Origin: Sipunculus nudus
Taxonomy: Eukaryota; Annelida; Sipuncula; Golfingiida; Sipunculidae
DNA: 64,000 nucleotides
Assembly (NCBI GenBank): GCA_026874595.1
Contig: CM049311.1
Coordinates: 60,330,453 to 60,394,452, forward strand
Direction of reading: 5' to 3'
The position numbers and the translations under genes are program-made. Each line of letters starts with the position of its first letter. The first letter of the stretch is position 1. This document shows, piece after piece, positions 1 to 14,800 of this stretch. The notes below the pieces were generated by a model that made no database searches, was not told where the DNA came from, and saw only the letters and a program-made list of their open reading frames with translations.

Positions 1-329
1 ATATCTGGTTTCACCGGTTATGGTTGGGCATACTCTCTCCTTGAGAATCTCTTTGCCGTTTGTCTGTTGATACTGGTCAGAGCAATACCTGTCTGATGAA
101 AAAAGGTCTGAGCAATTGGTCTTGCACCTGTTCAGTTAAATGAAAAATATGATAACTAGCAACTTTATCAACAGATGGCCTCTAATTATCATTCATATTA
201 CATTGAAACAGTAAATTACATGTTCTTTGAAGAGGGCTGACCATTTTATGCCCCCGCCATAAAGTGGCCGGGGCATATAGTTTTACCCATGTCTGTCATT
301 CTGTCATTCCGTCATTCTGAAAATAAACA
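1..329. other. Non-coding, presumed upstream afadin intron
   Basis: AT-rich sequence without a supported exon. A short run of CTGTCATT/CCGTCATT units lies near 290-318, just before the tandem repeat that follows. Nothing else is recognised. Confidence 0.4.
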
Positions 330-800
330 GTTGTACAGACTTATTCTTCGGAATGCTTGCAGATACTGGGCAGATTTTTGGTGTGTGGGCAGATAATGAC
401 CAGATACAGATAGAGTTCGTGTTTGGTCCTGTTTGACTCTTTTTTGACCATTTGACAGCTCCTGAACATTGAAAATCTCATGAAAAATAAAAATTTTCAT
501 GACCAATGCACATGTACAGACTTTTTTTTCGCAATGGCTGCAGATACTGGCCTAATTTTTGGTGTGTGGGCAGATAATGACCAGTTAAAGATCTAGTTAG
601 CGTTTTGTCCTGGTTGACCGTTTGACAGCTCCTGAACGTAGAAAGTTTCATGAAAAATAGAAATTTTCATGACAAATACACATGTACAGACTTTTTTTTT
701 GCCATGCCTGCAGATACTGGCCTGATTTTTGGTATGTGGGCAGATAATGACCAGTTACAGATGGAGTTTGCATTTTATCCTGGTTGACCATTCGATACTT
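330..800. repeat. Tandem repeat, 170-181-bp unit, about 2.7 copies
   Basis: The phrase TGTACAGACTT recurs at about 333, 513 and 683. Each time it is followed by TGCAGATACTGG, then GGGCAGATAATGACCAG, TTTGACAGCTCCTGAAC and a CATGAAAA...TTTTCATG inverted pair. The unit length is therefore about 170-181 bp and the last unit is cut short. The short open frames across it (312-506 minus, 729-1145 plus) look like chance frames within and beyond the repeat. Confidence 0.75.
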
Positions 801-2335
801 TTAACGTACTTCCATGGGGGCCAATTGTGTTGTTCTGACACATCTAGTTCTTGTCAGTTTCCCTCCATATACTGTATTAACTTGCAGAAAATAAGACAAA
901 CAGAAATATTGCAGTCAATAATTGAAGGTATTTTCTTTCTGTTATATGAAAGACATAATATGCCAAGACCAATTTTTTTCAGCGAGCTTGGTATTTATGG
1001 TGTTTTTGTATTACTGAGCTGTTATGTTGCAGGGGCTAACCATAAGTCTGTCATCCTGCACCTTGAACTATTTACGGGGGTAACAGTTAGTAAATTAGCT
1101 GGCTGCTGCCTGGAGGTAAAGCTGTTAATATGTCAGGGCCAATGAACAACACAGGCTCAGAAATTTCTAGACAGGAGACTGATGTTTTGCCATTCAGGTT
1201 CTTTAGGTCAACATTGTTTATGTTTATAGGCCTAGTTACTCCTGCAGCCTGGCATCCCATTGTCATCTTAGTTAATTGTATACATCTCGCAGTTTAGGAA
1301 TGTTTATTAGACTTACCAACATATCTTTTATTTTTTATGTCTGTCATGTTTATTTGGTTAGTTTTATCCCTCAGCCTGCTCATAATGTAGTGTCTGTCAG
1401 CTGACTTATTTGAATGCTTATGTTTTACTCTATATGAAATTATCTTAAACTTTTCCATTATATGTCTTGATGGAGAGTATTCTGAAGTTGATTGTTAAGT
1501 TATGTAGCATTATTGATTTGTTGTTTTTATTTTGTACAAGAAGGCTCAGATTTGGTTTTAATATGGCTAGTTGAAGATTATCTTGCACAGATCAAATTTT
1601 CTGGTGTAGATTCGAGTCAAGATACATGTATTCTCAGAGGTTCAGCAGCAGTTTGGAACCTGGTGTTTTGTACCTAGAATTAGCCACTGTGTGACTCACA
1701 GTGTGTTAGTGACAGGGTTTCAAGTATGGCATTGCCACATACTTCACTCCAGCTCAAGTTGTTGATAGGCAAAAGTTAGTTATAAAAAGAAGTTTGGCAC
1801 AGTCATATATAACACAGATGTAACAGTTCTGTTTAGACATGTTCGGGATGCTACCCTCCTAGGTCTAACAAATAGTCACTCGTGCTGCGTAAACACGTAA
1901 ATATATCATGTATAGACCTGTCTCAGATTTGACTTCATCCTTGTCAGTTGTAAATGTCTAGAATTTTGGAAAAGCAGAAACTCCAGAAGACAATGTACCA
2001 TTAAACTTGCCTGCAAATAAAAGTGTGTTGTGTACAATCGATTTATAAGAAAGTTTGCTGATTATTGCTAATTTTAACCTAGGGGATCCTATATTAATGC
2101 ATTGTATCCTGCATTTGTACTCTATAGTCAACCAGAATCACCATTTCTTTTCACTATGCCTGTTGGCTTGGTGCACATTTGGTGAACTTTTCTTTGGTTT
2201 TCATAGAAACACTTATTTTTAATCATAGCAATTTTGTATGCATATGAAATAAATATGCTATATGGTTGGTTGACCATAATCATAATGGGAAAATTAATAA
2301 TGTTGTTGTCTTTTATCATTTCAGTCAATATTTAA
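801..2335. other. Non-coding intronic DNA
   Basis: AT-rich, stop-dense sequence. I saw no afadin-like peptide, RNA gene or repeat boundary. The + frame up to 1145 does not resemble any protein I recognise. Confidence 0.4.
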
Positions 2336-4603
2336 TTGTATCCCCAGACTAAGTCGGGGGATACTATGTTTTCATACCGGTCCAGCCGCCGCCGCATATA
2401 AATCTTGTTGGCGCGATAACCCAAAAAATATTTCACGGAACTTTACCAAACTTGGTTTATGTATAGATATGGGTAAGAGAACGATGCTAATAGGTCCAAT
2501 TTTGGGGAAAATCACACAAATTCTTTAATATCTCAAGAAATCTTGCATGGATTTATCCCAAAATCAAGTTGCTGGAAGATCATGGATAGGGTTGTCATGT
2601 TCCAGAAACTGGTGGCGCCATCTATTATTCTTTACTTGTTTTCTTGCCGTGTAATACTCCCAAAATTGCCACCTTACAGTACTGTGGGCATTATAAGTCA
2701 AAAACTAATGGACAGATTTCTTTTATATTATGCATATACATAGGTATGGGTTATGGGATGATGTTTATTTAAATTTGGGTCATGACCTTTCCTATTATAG
2801 TGGCCTTGACCTTGAATATTGCCATATATGGTGAAAATCACACACCTCTTATGATATCTCCAGTGTTGATAGCCATATGGATTTCAAACATGACTTATGT
2901 ATGGCCCACCACTAAAGTAAGAACCCTATAGGTTCTAGGGTCATGAGGTCAAAGGTCAAGGTCACTGGACTGGCATCTTCAAAGATACTGTGGATGCATT
3001 TTAAGCCATACCTTCATCCAAGGTCTTCCATCTTGAATATATAGCTCACTTGCCAATAGTGGATGATCCATATCAATTTTGGGGTCACAAGGCCAAAGGT
3101 CAAGGCCACAGGAGCTATCTGACCAAAAATTAGTTACTGGATGATAATTCCTGCTTTTTTTTATTTATTGATTTCAAACTTGACTTATATATGTCCCACT
3201 GAAAAAGCAAGACTCCAGTTGATTTTGGGGTCATGAGGTCAAAGGTCAAGGTCACAGGACACATCTTTAAAAAATACTGTGGATGCATTTTCAGCCAAAC
3301 ATTTCATCTCAGACCTTTCATCTTGCACATAGAGTTCATCTGCCAATAGAGAAAGACCCCTATCAATTTTGAGGTCACAAGGTCAAAGGTGAAGGTCACA
3401 GGAGCCATCTGTCCAAAAATTAGTTTCAGGATGATAATTTCTTCTTTCATTGATGTATGGATTTCAAACTTGACTTGTATTTGACCCATTGGAAAAGCAA
3501 GACCAGAATTGATTTTTGGGTCATGAGGTCAAAGGTCAAGGTCACAGGACACATCTTTAAAAAGATTGTGGATGCATTTTCAGCCAAACATTTCATCTCA
3601 GATCTTTCATCTTGCACATATAGTTCACCTGCCAAGAGAGGAAGAACCCTATCAATTTTGAGGTCACAAGGTCAAAGGTGAAGGTCACAGGAGCCATCTG
3701 TCCAAAAATTAGTTTCTGGATGATAATTCCTTCTTTTATTGATGTATGGATTTCAAACTTGACTTGTATTTGACCTATTGGAAAAGCAAGACCAGAATTG
3801 ATTTTGGGGTCATGAGGTCAAAGGTCAAGGTCACAGGAAACCTCTTTAAAAAGATTGTGGATGCATTTTCAGCCAAACAATCCATCTCAATTCTTCATCT
3901 TGCACATATAGTTCACCTGCCAAGAGTGGAAGACCCCTATCAATTTTGAGGTCACAAGGTCAAAGGTGAAGGTCACAGGAGCCATCTGTCCAAAAATTAG
4001 TTTCTGGATGATAATTCCTGCTTTTATTGATGTATGGATTTCAAACTTGACTTGTATATGTTCCATTGGAAAAGCAAGACCCAAATTGATTTTGGGGTCA
4101 TGAGGTCAAAGGTCAAGGTCACAGGACACATCTTTAAAAAGATGTGGATGCATTTTTAGCCAAACATTTGATATCAGATCTTTTATCTTGCACATATAGT
4201 TCACCTACCAAGAGAAGAAGAACCCTATCAAATTTGAGGTCACAAGGTCAAAGGTCAAGGTCACAGGAGACATCTGTCCAAAAATTAGTTTCTTGATGAA
4301 AATTCCTGCTTTATTGATGTATAGATTTCAAACTTGAATTATATATGTCCCATTGGAAAAGCAAGACCTGAATTGATTTTGGGGTCATGAGGTCAAAATT
4401 CAAGGTCACAGGACACATCTTTAAAAAGATCAAGGTCACAGGACCAACATCTTCAACAAGATTGTGGATTGATAGATGGAAGAAACAAATATGCCAAGTG
4501 TCAGTATATGCTGCTAAAAATGGGGGCCTATTCTTAAAGGGGGGGGGGGGGGGCTACTATGTCTGGGGATACTTTGGCACCTGCGGTGCCAAGAAATGTC
4601 TAG
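2336..4603 (+). mobile_element. Family A element, copy A1 (Helitron/pearl-like, non-autonomous)
   Basis: The left end is TTGTATCCCCAGAC folding back on GTCGGGGGATAC, then CTATGTTTTCA and a GCCGCCGCCGC patch. The body is a tandem array of two alternating units of about 145 bp (dimer about 290 bp), each opening with an AGGTCA-rich block; 11 such blocks are seen here. The right end has a G run (4539-4553), TGTCTGGGGATAC, a perfect hairpin TTGGCACC-TGC-GGTGCCAA (4574-4592), a 7-nt spacer and CTAG (4600-4603). The hairpin plus CTRR end is the known 3' signature of Helitrons. No helicase or Rep gene is present. About 60 bp near 2480 are missing relative to copy A2. The open frames inside (for example 3457-3681 and 3746-3949) come from repeat periodicity and are not genes. 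Confidence 0.65.
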
Positions 4604-5737
4604 TTAAAGCATGGAATATATTTGTGTTGCGAAGCAACAATGACCAGTAAACTTATTCTGGATGCCTAATTATGAGCCAATTTCGATATTTTAACAAGCT
4701 ATTATTCCTGTGATAGAGTGTAAAAGGATAACATCAACAATACCGGATATCACTTATACCATACTTTCGTCTGTGGAGGCAGTAAACGACTGCCTGCTTG
4801 AAAAACTGCAGGCAAACAAGTAGTGCCCCCAACCTGACCAGCCAATGCATACAACACAGCTCTGTGTGCACTGGGCTTAGTGTTTTTAATTGCTGATCAT
4901 CATGATACTTATCATTTTATCAATAATCATATTTATTATGCTCTGTTAAAACATTACAGAAACATGTTAAGACAGGAGAACTTGCTGCATTTGATATAGT
5001 TTGCATTAGAATTTGATCTTGAATAAACAGCCTTGTAGGATGAGAAAGGGAACATACACAGGGTCTTTCAGTCATTGATAATTGTACGTCAAATTTTGCA
5101 AACATGTTTGAAGTTTCCTTGAATGTGTCATACATTCTGGTATGAAACTGTTGTAACCCTGTATTTATTCAATGAACATATGCATTTATTAGAGTCCATA
5201 ACGTATGTAATCAAATAGATTGGGGAAAGTCCGTTTTGTCTGTGCTAATGATTGCCTGGCTGAATCATGCTTGCCTGAAAAAACGTGCTTCTGGCTGCGC
5301 CAGCCAGGCGTTTATCTCCTACAAGAGAAGCTGCATTAGCGATATCCTGTATTCTGTTTTATTTTCACTCACATTTAAAGCATTCAATTATAAATATGTT
5401 ACTATTAACAGGTCACTTCTTTTAATTTTGATGAGAGAATGCTGGTATCATTGCTGTTATAATGTACTGATATAAAGTATTTAAGAAATGTCACACATGT
5501 TATGGGTGGTGCTTTGAAGACATAGGACATCAAAGCTGAATATATAACAGCTTTGTATCAACGATTTTAAATTCTTGATGATATTGCCACTACTTTTATT
5601 TAATATATTAACAATTATTACTTATATATGCTGTTTGTGCAGTTTTTACTTTGTATTTCATAAGATGATTGATACTGGTTGATTTTTTCGATGGGACAGA
5701 ACCTGCACTGAGTGGTCATGTGGTTTTTTTGCTACAG
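4604..5737. other. Non-coding intron upstream of the RA2 exon
   Basis: AT-rich sequence ending in the T-rich acceptor TTTTTTTGCTACAG at 5724-5737. No other supported feature. The minus frame at 4920-5135 and plus frame at 5236-5475 resemble nothing I know. Confidence 0.45.
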
Positions 5738-5895
5738 GCGGCACCTTGAAGATCTATGGAGAGACCCTTGACCCGGGCGTGCCTTACAAAACATTACTCC
5801 TGTCTGCGTTTGATTCAGCTGCTTATGTTGTCAAAGAAACTCTGGAAAAATATGGGATGGAAAAGGAAGACCCAGCGGCCTACTGCCTGATTCAG
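5738..5895 (+). CDS. AFDN: Afadin exon 1 of window: RA2 domain, first part
   Basis: The acceptor is GCTACAG and the donor CAG/GTAAGG. It enters in phase 1 (first two bases complete a Gly codon) and leaves in phase 0. It reads GTLKIYGETL, PYKTLLLSAFDSAAYVV, then LEKYGMEKEDPAAYCLIQ. This is the first half of a Ras-association ubiquitin-like fold: a strand, a turn, a PYKT strand and a helix ending in the conserved EKYG. Afadin RA2 binds Ras-family GTPases. Reading on past the donor hits a stop at 5938-5940, so the exon ends here. Confidence 0.93.
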
Positions 5896-8800
5896 GTAAG
5901 GATGCAAAACTGGCAATGGTTAACCAGCAGGAAACTCTAGTACCAAAGTCATAATCCATGTCACAACCTCTGTCTTAACAGCAAAGTGGGGGCAGTTATC
6001 AAGGTGAATAAATACACTTCCTTGACCAGATATATGTAATGAATTGAAATGAAATATGACAACACAGACATGCAGTATTGTGGCATGTCATTGATGGCCT
6101 AACCTGACAATCTTAGACTTGATCTGTGGGGCTGTATAGTATATATACACAGGTGACATCACATCAGTGTTTGTAATTGCCACTGTTATGTCAAGGATAA
6201 AGCCCTCCTGTATCACAGTGACAAACGTGGGGCCACTGTAAATGACACTTTCATTTAAGCAGCTCTTCAAAGACCAGTCAACATTATTGCAAAGTAAATA
6301 CAAAGAAAAAAAACTTATTTAGATAGAATTATCCACTTTAGTAGAAGCTTCATGCTCAAGAGTTCAAAGTTAAATAATTACCATATAAAGCCCACTAGTG
6401 TCTGAACTCTGATATATCAAAGCTTTACGGCAAGTCTCTTCAGCTTTGACCCAACAATGTTTAACTCTATTTGCCATACCTATCAGTTATCATAAAATTA
6501 CTTCCTGTGTTAAAGTGGGTGTGTTGGAGGTTTAAAACTTGTTATATTTGATAGTCAATGTGATAACATGCTCTCATTGGTTTGGACATTCTTTGCCTGT
6601 GCCAGCCATCTAGCGGTGAAGCCCAGTAAATTTTGTTGTAGGAAGCAGTGGTTCAGAGGAAGGAGTTCAGGGAAAATGCAAAAAATAACTACCGTAAAAA
6701 CCCACCTATAAGTCGAGTACTGTGTAAGTACTAGGGCTGTATCAGTATATCGTTACATATTGATATGCCACGTTGATACAGTTACCAATATGCAATGCAT
6801 GTTGTATCTCGTATTGAGAAAAAACAGTGACTGTTAATAAATATTTATACAGCCCTGACTTGAACTATAATGTAAACTATTTATATATGCTATATATGTT
6901 TTTATGTTCGCCTTTAGTTTAAGACATAAATCAGATCACATTGATTGTACTGTGATTGAAGTGGTGAGGAATGTATGTACACTTGTCGGTGCTTCCAAAA
7001 CAATCCAAAGCATGTGAGCATTGATTTAGGAAGTTATTACCATCAGTCCTCATTATAGTTTAAATTTATGTTCAATTTACATATAGCTACCATTCAAATA
7101 TGCATTGCATGTTTTATGAATCAATCTGTGATCTCAGTAGGACATGCATTTCACTTTACAATCCATTATTTTACCTCTAATTAGTACAAAAATTTCTTTC
7201 CTGCAAATTTGGAACTGCATTTATGGCAAAAGGTGAAACTTGTGCTCAAAGCATTTGGGATAAAATCAGATACTGTATATGTGATTTATGCATTCACATT
7301 CCAAGAAGCACACAAACAAAGATATATTTACAGAGTATAAAATATAACCTGTTTCTTCCCCATAAACTGCTAACTAAATGGGGAAGGGGTCGGAGTGCTG
7401 GGAGGGGGGCAAGGACGGTAAACAAGATCAAGATTTTAATACAAAACAGTCTACTCAGTACATGAGGAAAAAGGAACCATTCATAAAATGAAAGATTTGA
7501 CCAATCATTTGAAATGAGTGCCTGCCAAACCCAAACTGAACAATGCAGCCAATACTGAGCTCGTAGGTTATGGTGCCACCAACATGTGGCTTTTAATTAG
7601 AAATTGATACACAAAGAAAATGAAAGCGTATTGCAATATGTATTAGATATCACTTTAAATTTATCACAGTTCGTATTGTACCTGAAAAGGCTGCCCAAAC
7701 CAAGCCCTTTTAAGTACTGTGTAAGGAATGAAGCTCAAACTTAGTGTATATGTTAAGGAAGAATGAGAATCTGTTAAGATCCAGAATCTAATTGGGAAGA
7801 ATGTTAGTTCTCATACTTACCATTCTTGGAGGAAAATGAGCATTCTCATTCTTTCCAGGAAAAACAGGAGAGATATCACACCTCTTTAGTTCTCATCCTG
7901 AGAAAAATGACAATTCTCATTTTATCTGGGAACAACAGGAATTCTCATTTTTCCCAGAACTACATTAATTGTAAAATTATATTCTTTTATAGGTTGGGTA
8001 GATTTGTTTTACTGACTGTAAAGTAATAATTAATTCATGAACAGCACATTCTGTTGTAAATTAAAATAAACACCTGTACAGCACATCATTACAATGTTAG
8101 TGGCATCAGGCTTGACCATTCCTGAGCTTTTAAATAGATCCTCCCAGATTCTCATCCTTCCCCAACATATATTTATTACTTTTATGCCTGCTACTATAAC
8201 CACAGTTGCTATATAACAATGTGTGATTCATTATATAACTTGAAGGCACACACGACTAAACATCATCCACAAATGCATCCTGTTTAGGGTTTCAAACCCT
8301 TACCATTGTTGTAATTAAACCCTATATGTCCGTATGAGCATGAAAAAGGTACACAGGAACTAAACATCCATGGTTGTTAATAAAAATGTTAAAAGGCTGA
8401 TAGTTTCCTGCTCTTGAAATGTTTATAAACCTTATTTAGATGACACAAAAATGTGACTATTAGGATAAGGTAAATGATGTGATATATGACATCCCTCATG
8501 AAAAGAATGTTTTATGTATCAACCCAAGGTTCAGTTTTTAGCCTCAATTATTCTTTATCTGCCATGCCTTAGGGCAGTAGAACAATTTTAACAATTTAGA
8601 TTAAAAGGTATGCCCGTTTAAAATTCCAGATTGATATTGTAACTGATATTGACTGTTCAAAAATTTACATAAATGGTAGTTCTTAGATTAATCTGTCTAG
8701 TCTGACATTTGAATCAAATCAGAAATCGTTTATGTATTCATGGTCTACCTTCTGTGGTGTACTGCTCAGTTAGGTGTTTTTATTTAACTACTGTTTATAG

Positions 8801-11800
8801 GATATGTCAAAGATTGGTTTTTATTTAACAGCTGTGGTTGTTCTTATCAAGCATAGTGGTATGGTGATTATACTTACACTTAGCCAAAAGTAAAATATAA
8901 TCTGTGCAAGAATGATTTAGTAGATAATAATGGAGCAGAGTTGGAGATAATGAGTGACTAGAAGTGCCATTTGTATGGCCACTGGTATGAGTGGAGACTG
9001 ACAGATATGTACAGTGTATAATTGGTGGAATGGCACTGACAGGCTTTGAAAAGTACTGGCTCTGTGTGTTAACATTGCTTTTCATTAAATGCCAGCATTG
9101 GTTCTGAGTTTACACTTCATTTACCTGACTAAGATTACCGGTACTACAGAATTGGTATGTTATAAATGATTGGATAAAATGAAATCTTTTGTTTCCTGGT
9201 ATCTGTTACAGAGTGCAGCCTAATAAGGGTTTCAGAAGTTTTTATTAAAAAGTGAAAGGAAAATTTGAATGTGTGTCATAAATTATAAAGGAAACATTTG
9301 ACATTATTAAATCTCAAATAAATATAAATACCATTAAGCAGAATCAGTTTTCCTATAGACAGAAAAAATTGTGATTGACAGCTCATAAGTGTATCGGTAC
9401 AAACATCTTTAGAATTAAGTGCTGATATTATTCCAAAGGAAATAGAAAAATCAATGTGAGCATGGTTTGTGAAGAAGGAGGTTTAATCCTTTGATAGAGC
9501 AGTAATCCTTAATTGGCTTAAGTGCTGAAATATAGGCCGTGTGCACTAAAATAAATACTACATTTTATTACAAAACAAAAAACAAGAAAATTAAAAAAAA
9601 AGGAAGTCCATTTTATTCTGTTAAACTTTAATTCAGACACTGTAGGGTATCATATATAAGTCTGATCATGCACAGTTGATTTAGTTGTGTTCCTTGTGTA
9701 TTAATCATGTGATTAATACTAGAACTGCTGAAATCACTTGTGGTTAATGAGTAGATTATCAGATATCAAAATGGTATTACTGTAATTAAAAAAATGGCAA
9801 ATAAGCTATATTACTGTAGTTTAGTTTCATAATATTTGATGACATGCAGATTATTGGCTTATATTTGCGAGATCCAACAAATATGTCAAATGTTTATTTT
9901 GGGTTCTAAAGATTGTTTTAGATGTTCCAAGATTAATCATTCACTTGTTACTTCCCACATACATTTGTAAGCCAGTTTTCCTTTTCATCCCAGTATTAGA
10001 GAATTGTTTCTGTTACCAAATTCTTTCTGGTGTTTGAAAACAATTATTTTATTGGATGTAATTGAAAGAATTCTTTTTGTGAAAAAATTCAAAAGAAAGG
10101 TGGAAAAGTAGAAATTGTTGAAGTATTGAGATATCTTTAAATAGAGATATACCCAAAGAGGAGCTAGCTAGATTGTATGCTATCGATTTGCTGTATGCTT
10201 AATAATATTATTGATTGAGGTACATCAAAATTAGACAGTATCATTTAATATGAAACAGCAACCAAATGTGTAGGAGGGCTCGAGCAGGGTTTATCAGTGT
10301 TTAGTGAAGAAGATTAGGGGAAACAGAAACAACATTAATATGATGACCCTAGTAACCTAACTATAGCACAAGCTCTGACTGTTATCTATATCCAGCAGAA
10401 AACAATTAACCTGGTTGTTTGTATTAAGTGATAGGACCTAGTAGTCCAGGCTTGTATACATGACATATTTGAGAACCTTCATTGATCAGTGTAGTGGCAG
10501 ACCTGAAAATAGCTGCCACAGCATTTGTTATTATAACAGGCAGATCAGAGTTATTTTTAGTTTAACAAAAAGTTGGCTATACTATTGTGACCATTTTGTT
10601 GCTGTGATGCTTATTAAAATTATCTTAGAAAATAGCATGTTTTTGGTCACTATCAGTCGCCAATCAGATCTGTAATTTGGCTTTAAGAAACCCGATAGCA
10701 AGATCTTCCTCCGTGCCATAAGTAGAAACCTCATACTTTTAGGAAAAGTCATGCCCTACTAGGCATCTATAGACATAGATATTTACAGCTAGATATGTAT
10801 AAAGCAACAATGTATCTTCTCTGGTGTAGATTGATGATGTAAGAACAGTTATCATAAATGTGCTATTTAGCAGTTTATGCCACATGTGAAATAGAGCCCG
10901 GCGCTGGCGCTGTTTTGGGCCATGGCAAGCTGAGTTAAGATTAAGCCGAGATTAAGTTTATCAGGGGATGCAGCTTATATTTCATAAAGCTGAAGTGAGC
11001 CGATTTTGTGCATTTCAGTTTGGCTTGAGATAAAATGAATACAAAAAGATACCCTAAATCTTTAACAATTAAAATGCCCAAAACTAATGTTCAGGTTTTG
11101 TTGTATTTTGTTTCTTCTTGTCACTGATAGGGAAAAGTGTGATTGTTTAAGAATGAACATGTTGGCTTATGAAACCACTAGGATCAACCATACTCAATAT
11201 TAATTCACAAACTAGTTAAGTGTAAAATGGATGCAACATTTCAGATGTAATATAGATAACTTGTTTAAATAAAACAGGTATTTTGTAACATAGTCAAATG
11301 AATAGGCTTTCAGGTCAGTTTAAGCCAGCCGACATTTTGCAAGGAGAGTTGAGCCACGAAATTCTGTTTACTACTAAAGTCAGCCGTTTTGTCCAACCCA
11401 GCTGCATTTGTGTGGCTAACAACGGTTTGCGGCTCTAATGTGAACCAATGTAAAGTACCTCTTCCTCACATAAACATCATTGTTTTTCTCAGGTTAACAA
11501 TGAAAACCTTATTTTTTACCAATATTGGAGGGGAGGCTGGTGGCTTCTGTCATTTATGATATTTTCTTTGTTGATATTAATGTAGGATGTTAAATTAAGC
11601 AGTGATAGCCATGTTTTCCTGTTTTTCCAAAGGCCTGTATTGAAACAAACTTACAATTATATGAGTTACAAAATTGGGACTTTTTTGTGAATTCACATAT
11701 CACTACCCTACATGTAGTAGCAGACTGAATGTATTAAATGTTAACAGTTTATCGTCTGCACAAGGAGAAATGTGGTCAAAACTACTTGCATCTAGTAGGA

Positions 11801-14800
11801 ATAAGATATCTATCACTGGTGTGTGTAATCTGTTGAATCTATTGGACAATTATGCATGGACATATACGTATATGTTTATGAAGGTTAGGTACTCATTGGT
11901 CAATCATCATGCAGGTGTCTTTAATTACTGTAGATCCGCGTTTTGCCGCCGCAGCCATAAAATAAGACTTACAGCCGAAAATCCTGACTAATACTTCTCG
12001 ACAAGGGATGCGGCTATAAAACGCAGGTCAGGCTAAATTCAAATATGTACAAGAGACTCGACGGCCCGCCGAGGCGCAATGGGCGATAATAGGCTGAGGA
12101 AGAAGTGAATACTGAGAACGTATATTTAATGATACTGCATATTTGTATTTTATTTTATTCATTATTAATTTTATAAAATGTAAAATTGATATTTTAAACA
12201 GGCTTATATGTATTATAAAACTTTTCTGAGTCAGTCATAAACCACGGCAATTTTCACGCAATGATTGATAAAAGATCGATATTCACTCGCCAAATTATGC
12301 ATTCTATCCAGACTAACGGTTGTACCTATATTTGAGTATGGCTGCAATATCGGTAAAACATTATTTTAAGATGTTTCTTGAACATATCATTTATTTTAAA
12401 ATAAACTGTAAAACAAAAGATAACCAAAGACCATGCGTTCTTCGGCAATTAAACCTGCGTTCACGTTCAGTTACTTCTTCGTTCATCCCATTGTCAATAG
12501 ATGGCGCTCAAAGGTCATAACCTCACCAGCTAGTTCGTAATCTTTAAATATGGCGTGTTTTGCTAGCAGACGGTTCGATAACCAGTGTGCATATATTTAT
12601 TCAAAGGTTTTGTCAAGGTTGTTAATTGACAGACGTTGTATAGAGTGTAAATAAAAGCCATCACAAAGAGTACCGTTGGCTTTGATGTCCCATTGAAGTT
12701 TAATTAGCCAGGGTAAAGGCACAAGGTACACCAAGGCCCGTTCGTTCCGTAATCATTTTATGTGGCATCTTTTGCCGGTTGACGGTTCAGACACCATTTT
12801 GCACATATTATGATCAGCACATCCCGAGGTGTTCTGGAAATATGATCACAGACGCTGGTGTCGTTTATTTAAATGTTTTGTTGTTAAATGAATGAGGATG
12901 TATAATGTCTAAATAATATTTAAATTACAGTCGTCCCATTCAATGCTTTGATGTCTCACTGAACTTTAATTAGTCAAGTTAAAGGCGCAAGATTCTCTGG
13001 CATTCAGTGATGTGTCAAATTAATTTCGTGGTCCTACTAGGATTCGTCTTGGATGAGTAGTCATAAACCGAACAAATTGTCATCTATTCTAATTGGGTAG
13101 ATCAGGCGGTTTAACCAATTAATTAAATTAATTAATTAGCAAAGCCAAGCAACATACACAGTTGCAACTGTTTCCCAAAACTTTTATGCCTGACCGCATA
13201 TCAGCATCCCGCTGCGTTCGTAGCTGCAGCCTAGCGTTTAAGAAAAGAACCTTTTTTCGTAGTGTTCCCATACCCCGCCCGGCAATGGAACGTGGTGAGA
13301 ATGTGGTGCGGCCATTTAGTAAGGTTTTGGGAATTTTTTACTTTAGTGAAGGAGCCTTCCAGATATTTTACGAACATGGGGTGCGGCCATTAGACGACGT
13401 GCAGCGGCAAAACGCGGATCTACGGTAATCATACTTACCTGGGCAATAATGTTTGCTGCAGTTCATTTATTATTGTAGTCCAATATGTCAGTATTGTTCT
13501 TGATTAACTGCAGGTTTACTGTAGGTTAAAGTTATAATCTTTTGCATACAGTGTTCACATAAAACTACTTGTTTCTGCCGAGAGACAATAAAGTGCCTTT
13601 GAATTTTAAATTAATTGATATCTGGTATTTTGCTGTATTAACTCTGTGTTAGCCAAGGTAATTTTATATGACTATTTTAACACTGCTTTAGTAAGGTAAC
13701 CCAAGCTTATCCAATTACTACCCTGTTGTGTGTCAGTGAATATAATAAGAAAGAGCCCTCAGAAGTGAGATATTTATAACATTACCTCTGGTATCAATGG
13801 GCCTTTTATATAAATTCATGCCAGGCAGTTATGTACTATTTTAGGTAATACTTGTTTTTAAAATATTGGCACAATTTGAGATGAGCTGTAACCTGGTAAG
13901 GTGGCACATGTTTTAGCTATCATTAAAATGAATGATGAAGCCATGAATTGCCACCATGCTGGTATTGTGACCTTGAGAGACCCCAGCATCATGTTACAGG
14001 GATGAAAGCCGTCAGACTCCCTGCTGTCAAAATATTATTTGTACAAGCTGCAGTGGTCTCTGACTGATGCCTGTTTCATACAAAGATTGTGGAATAAATG
14101 AGGTCTCACTCTAATAAAATTACACAAAGTTGTCACATACTGTAAAGCAATGGACGATAAGACACCAGGTCTCACTGTTTGATTGTAAATCTTTTCAATT
14201 AAATACACTAAGTCCCACTGTTAATTGGAGGTATGGAATACACTCATTAATCAGTGTATAATAGACCTAGTCTTCATGTAAGGCCAAAAAAAGGTTCATT
14301 GTTTCTGATTATATTGCCACAAAATGGGGTAGGTAGGGCAAGAAAGAATGTTTTTTAAGAAATTTTTTCATTAACAAATTATTAAGTGTTGCAGGTTTGA
14401 TTATGGGAAACGTGAACATACTTAATCTATATAAGGATACAAAACATTTTAATCTTCATGTTAATTCATAATAATAATAATAGTAATAATAATTATAAAT
14501 TGTAGATATCAAATGATTATAAAAAAAAAAAATTTTAATATTTAAACAGAAAAGTACAAACTAAAATAATAAATGACAACTTCTATCACTGATGTTATCA
14601 ATTTGTTTTGACAGATAGGTCATCAATTTCTGTACTATATAGCGGTAAAATTTAACACACAAATAAAATGACAAAATATTCATAATCCCTACCCAATATA
14701 TAGATCACCATATTTGCAAGTAAAAACTCATCTAAAGCTTTGTTTAACAGCCTGTCTGTTCTGATGAATCTCACTAAGAATTCTCCAACTCTCTGCCAAT

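Noticed and set aside
729-1145. 138-codon plus-strand frame near the window start
   Set aside because: It begins within a tandem repeat, and its composition is that of translated AT-rich DNA with no recognisable motif.
3304-4084. Overlapping frames on both strands in family A (also at 21195-22069)
   Set aside because: The same peptides recur in both copies because of the tandem core. Both strands are open at once, which is a repeat artefact.
13162-13428. 88-codon frame inside the 26-bp-TIR element as a transposase remnant
   Set aside because: It ends in the terminal repeat itself and shows no transposase motif, so it is more likely a chance frame in the CpG-rich interior.
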